DNA of 22,634 nt from a virus: the IMG/VR virus record IMGVR_UViG_3300044972_000183, positions 1-22,634 of that record; one strand, given 5' to 3'. The position numbers were made by a program, and so were the translations under genes. Positions 22,162 through 22,634 of the stretch are shown in pieces (position 1 is the first letter of the stretch; each line of letters opens with the position of its first letter). The notes below the pieces were generated by a model, which was not told the origin of the DNA, made no database searches, and was given only the letters and a program-made list of their open reading frames with translations.

Positions 22162-22634
22162 TACATCATACCTTCTGGGGGGAGTTCAGGTTGCATTGGC
22201 ATTTCAGGTTGCATCTGTGCTTGCTGAACAGCCTGCGCCATCTGCTGGGCTTGTGCCATCTGCGCCATCTGCGCATCCTGTTGGGCCTGCATAGCGGCGC
22301 GTTGCATTTCTTCCTGCTGACGCACCATCTCACGATCACGCTGGATCATGGCTTCGATGCTGGCCGTGTTAACCGGCGTGCCGTACTTAGCTTCAATCTC
22401 AGCGGCCTTAATCATAAGGTCGGCGTCAAGTTTGTCGCGCTCACGGTCATCCTTGCGCAGCATGTCTTCGCGTTGCAATTCAAGTTCTGCGGCCTTCTTC
22501 TGAATGTCCGCACGAATTGCTTCCATCTGAACCTGAGACAGCATCTCTTCCGGTGTTGGCTGCGGTGGTGCAGGCGGTGGTGGAGGCGGCATCGTGGCTG
22601 GGTCGTTGAAGAATACGGTCGGGTCTTTGTATCC
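22161..22634 (-). CDS. C-terminal part of the portal protein (5' end outside the window)
   Basis: The frame is open from the right window edge to the stop at 22161, giving 157 residues. It begins GYKDPTVFFNDPATMPPPPP; a motif of this kind (GYKDPxxFFxDP followed by a Pro stretch) is the usual end of P22-like portal proteins. The Pro stretch is followed by a long charged helix (MEAIRADIQKKAAELELQRE) and a Met/Gln/Ala-rich tail. An internal ATG at 22592 exists, but the open upstream frame makes a truncated portal more likely. Location ahead of scaffold and capsid fits. The portal ring feeds DNA into the head and holds the adaptor. Confidence 0.75.
   Translation of the reverse strand, partial: GYKDPTVFFNDPATMPPPPPPAPPQPTPEEMLSQVQMEAIRADIQKKAAELELQREDMLRKDDRERDKLDADLMIKAAEIEAKYGTPVNTASIEAMIQRDREMVRQQEEMQRAAMQAQQDAQMAQMAQAQQMAQAVQQAQMQPEMPMQPELPPEGMM

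Noticed and set aside
22200-22320. Short tandem-looking repeats (GCGCCATCTG and similar)
   Set aside because: They come from repeated Met, Gln and Ala codons in the portal tail; spacing is irregular, so it is neither a CRISPR array nor an iteron set.
22161-22592. Separate 143-residue gene starting at 22592
   Set aside because: The frame is open upstream to the window edge with a portal-like GYKDP sequence, so a truncated portal is the better reading.

Overview
The window is a section of a tailed double-stranded DNA phage genome (or prophage) of a Gram-negative host, with podovirus-like gene content. It is gene-dense, with almost no non-coding space, and carries phage replication, virion, ejection and lysis genes. 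The host must have an outer membrane, because there is a two-component spanin pair. A GTA-type holin and sequences resembling TonB-dependent-receptor N-termini weakly suggest an alphaproteobacterial host; this is inference only. I saw no integrase, tRNA, CRISPR array or insertion sequence.

Left part (1-1759, minus strand): a run of small early-type genes led by a 256-residue protein with several helix-turn-helix segments, followed by unknown small proteins, one of only 25 residues. The last gene runs off the left edge. A 143-base divergent spacer (1760-1902) separates this run from a plus-strand replication operon (1903-5523): a family A DNA polymerase without a 5'-3' exonuclease domain, a DUF2800-type PD-(D/E)XK nuclease with four candidate iron-sulfur cysteines, and a DUF2815-type single-strand DNA-binding protein with an acidic tail. 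A strong hairpin at 5537-5570 lies between the converging transcription units.

Everything from 22634 down to 5572 is on the minus strand with very tight spacing, so it reads as one long late unit. In transcription order: portal C-terminus, a 498-residue glycine-rich protein, a 76-residue protein, scaffold, SU10/DUF5309-type major capsid protein, a 101-residue protein, head-tail adaptor, small tail-fibre-like genes (253, 132 and 58 residues), the lysis cassette (membrane/coiled-coil protein, M15 endolysin, holin, Rz-like and Rz1-like spanins), a P22 gp10-like tail nozzle, a C1q/TNF-like protein, a 23-residue micro-gene, three ejection or internal-virion candidates, a 599-residue ejection-type protein, a virion lytic transglycosylase, a 43-residue basic protein, a RuvC-like resolvase, an HNH endonuclease and an SNF2-type helicase.

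The genes fit a short-tailed phage. The polymerase, nuclease, single-strand-binding protein, helicase and resolvase replicate and process DNA. Portal, scaffold, capsid, adaptor and nozzle build the particle. The Ala/Gly/Gln-rich proteins plus transglycosylase probably carry DNA across the envelope, and the holin/endolysin/spanin set lyses the cell. The points most worth a second look are a duplicated TonB-box-like motif in the 498-residue virion protein, three very small coupled genes, an HNH gene overlapping both its neighbours, and a leucine at the polymerase position equivalent to E. coli Phe762.
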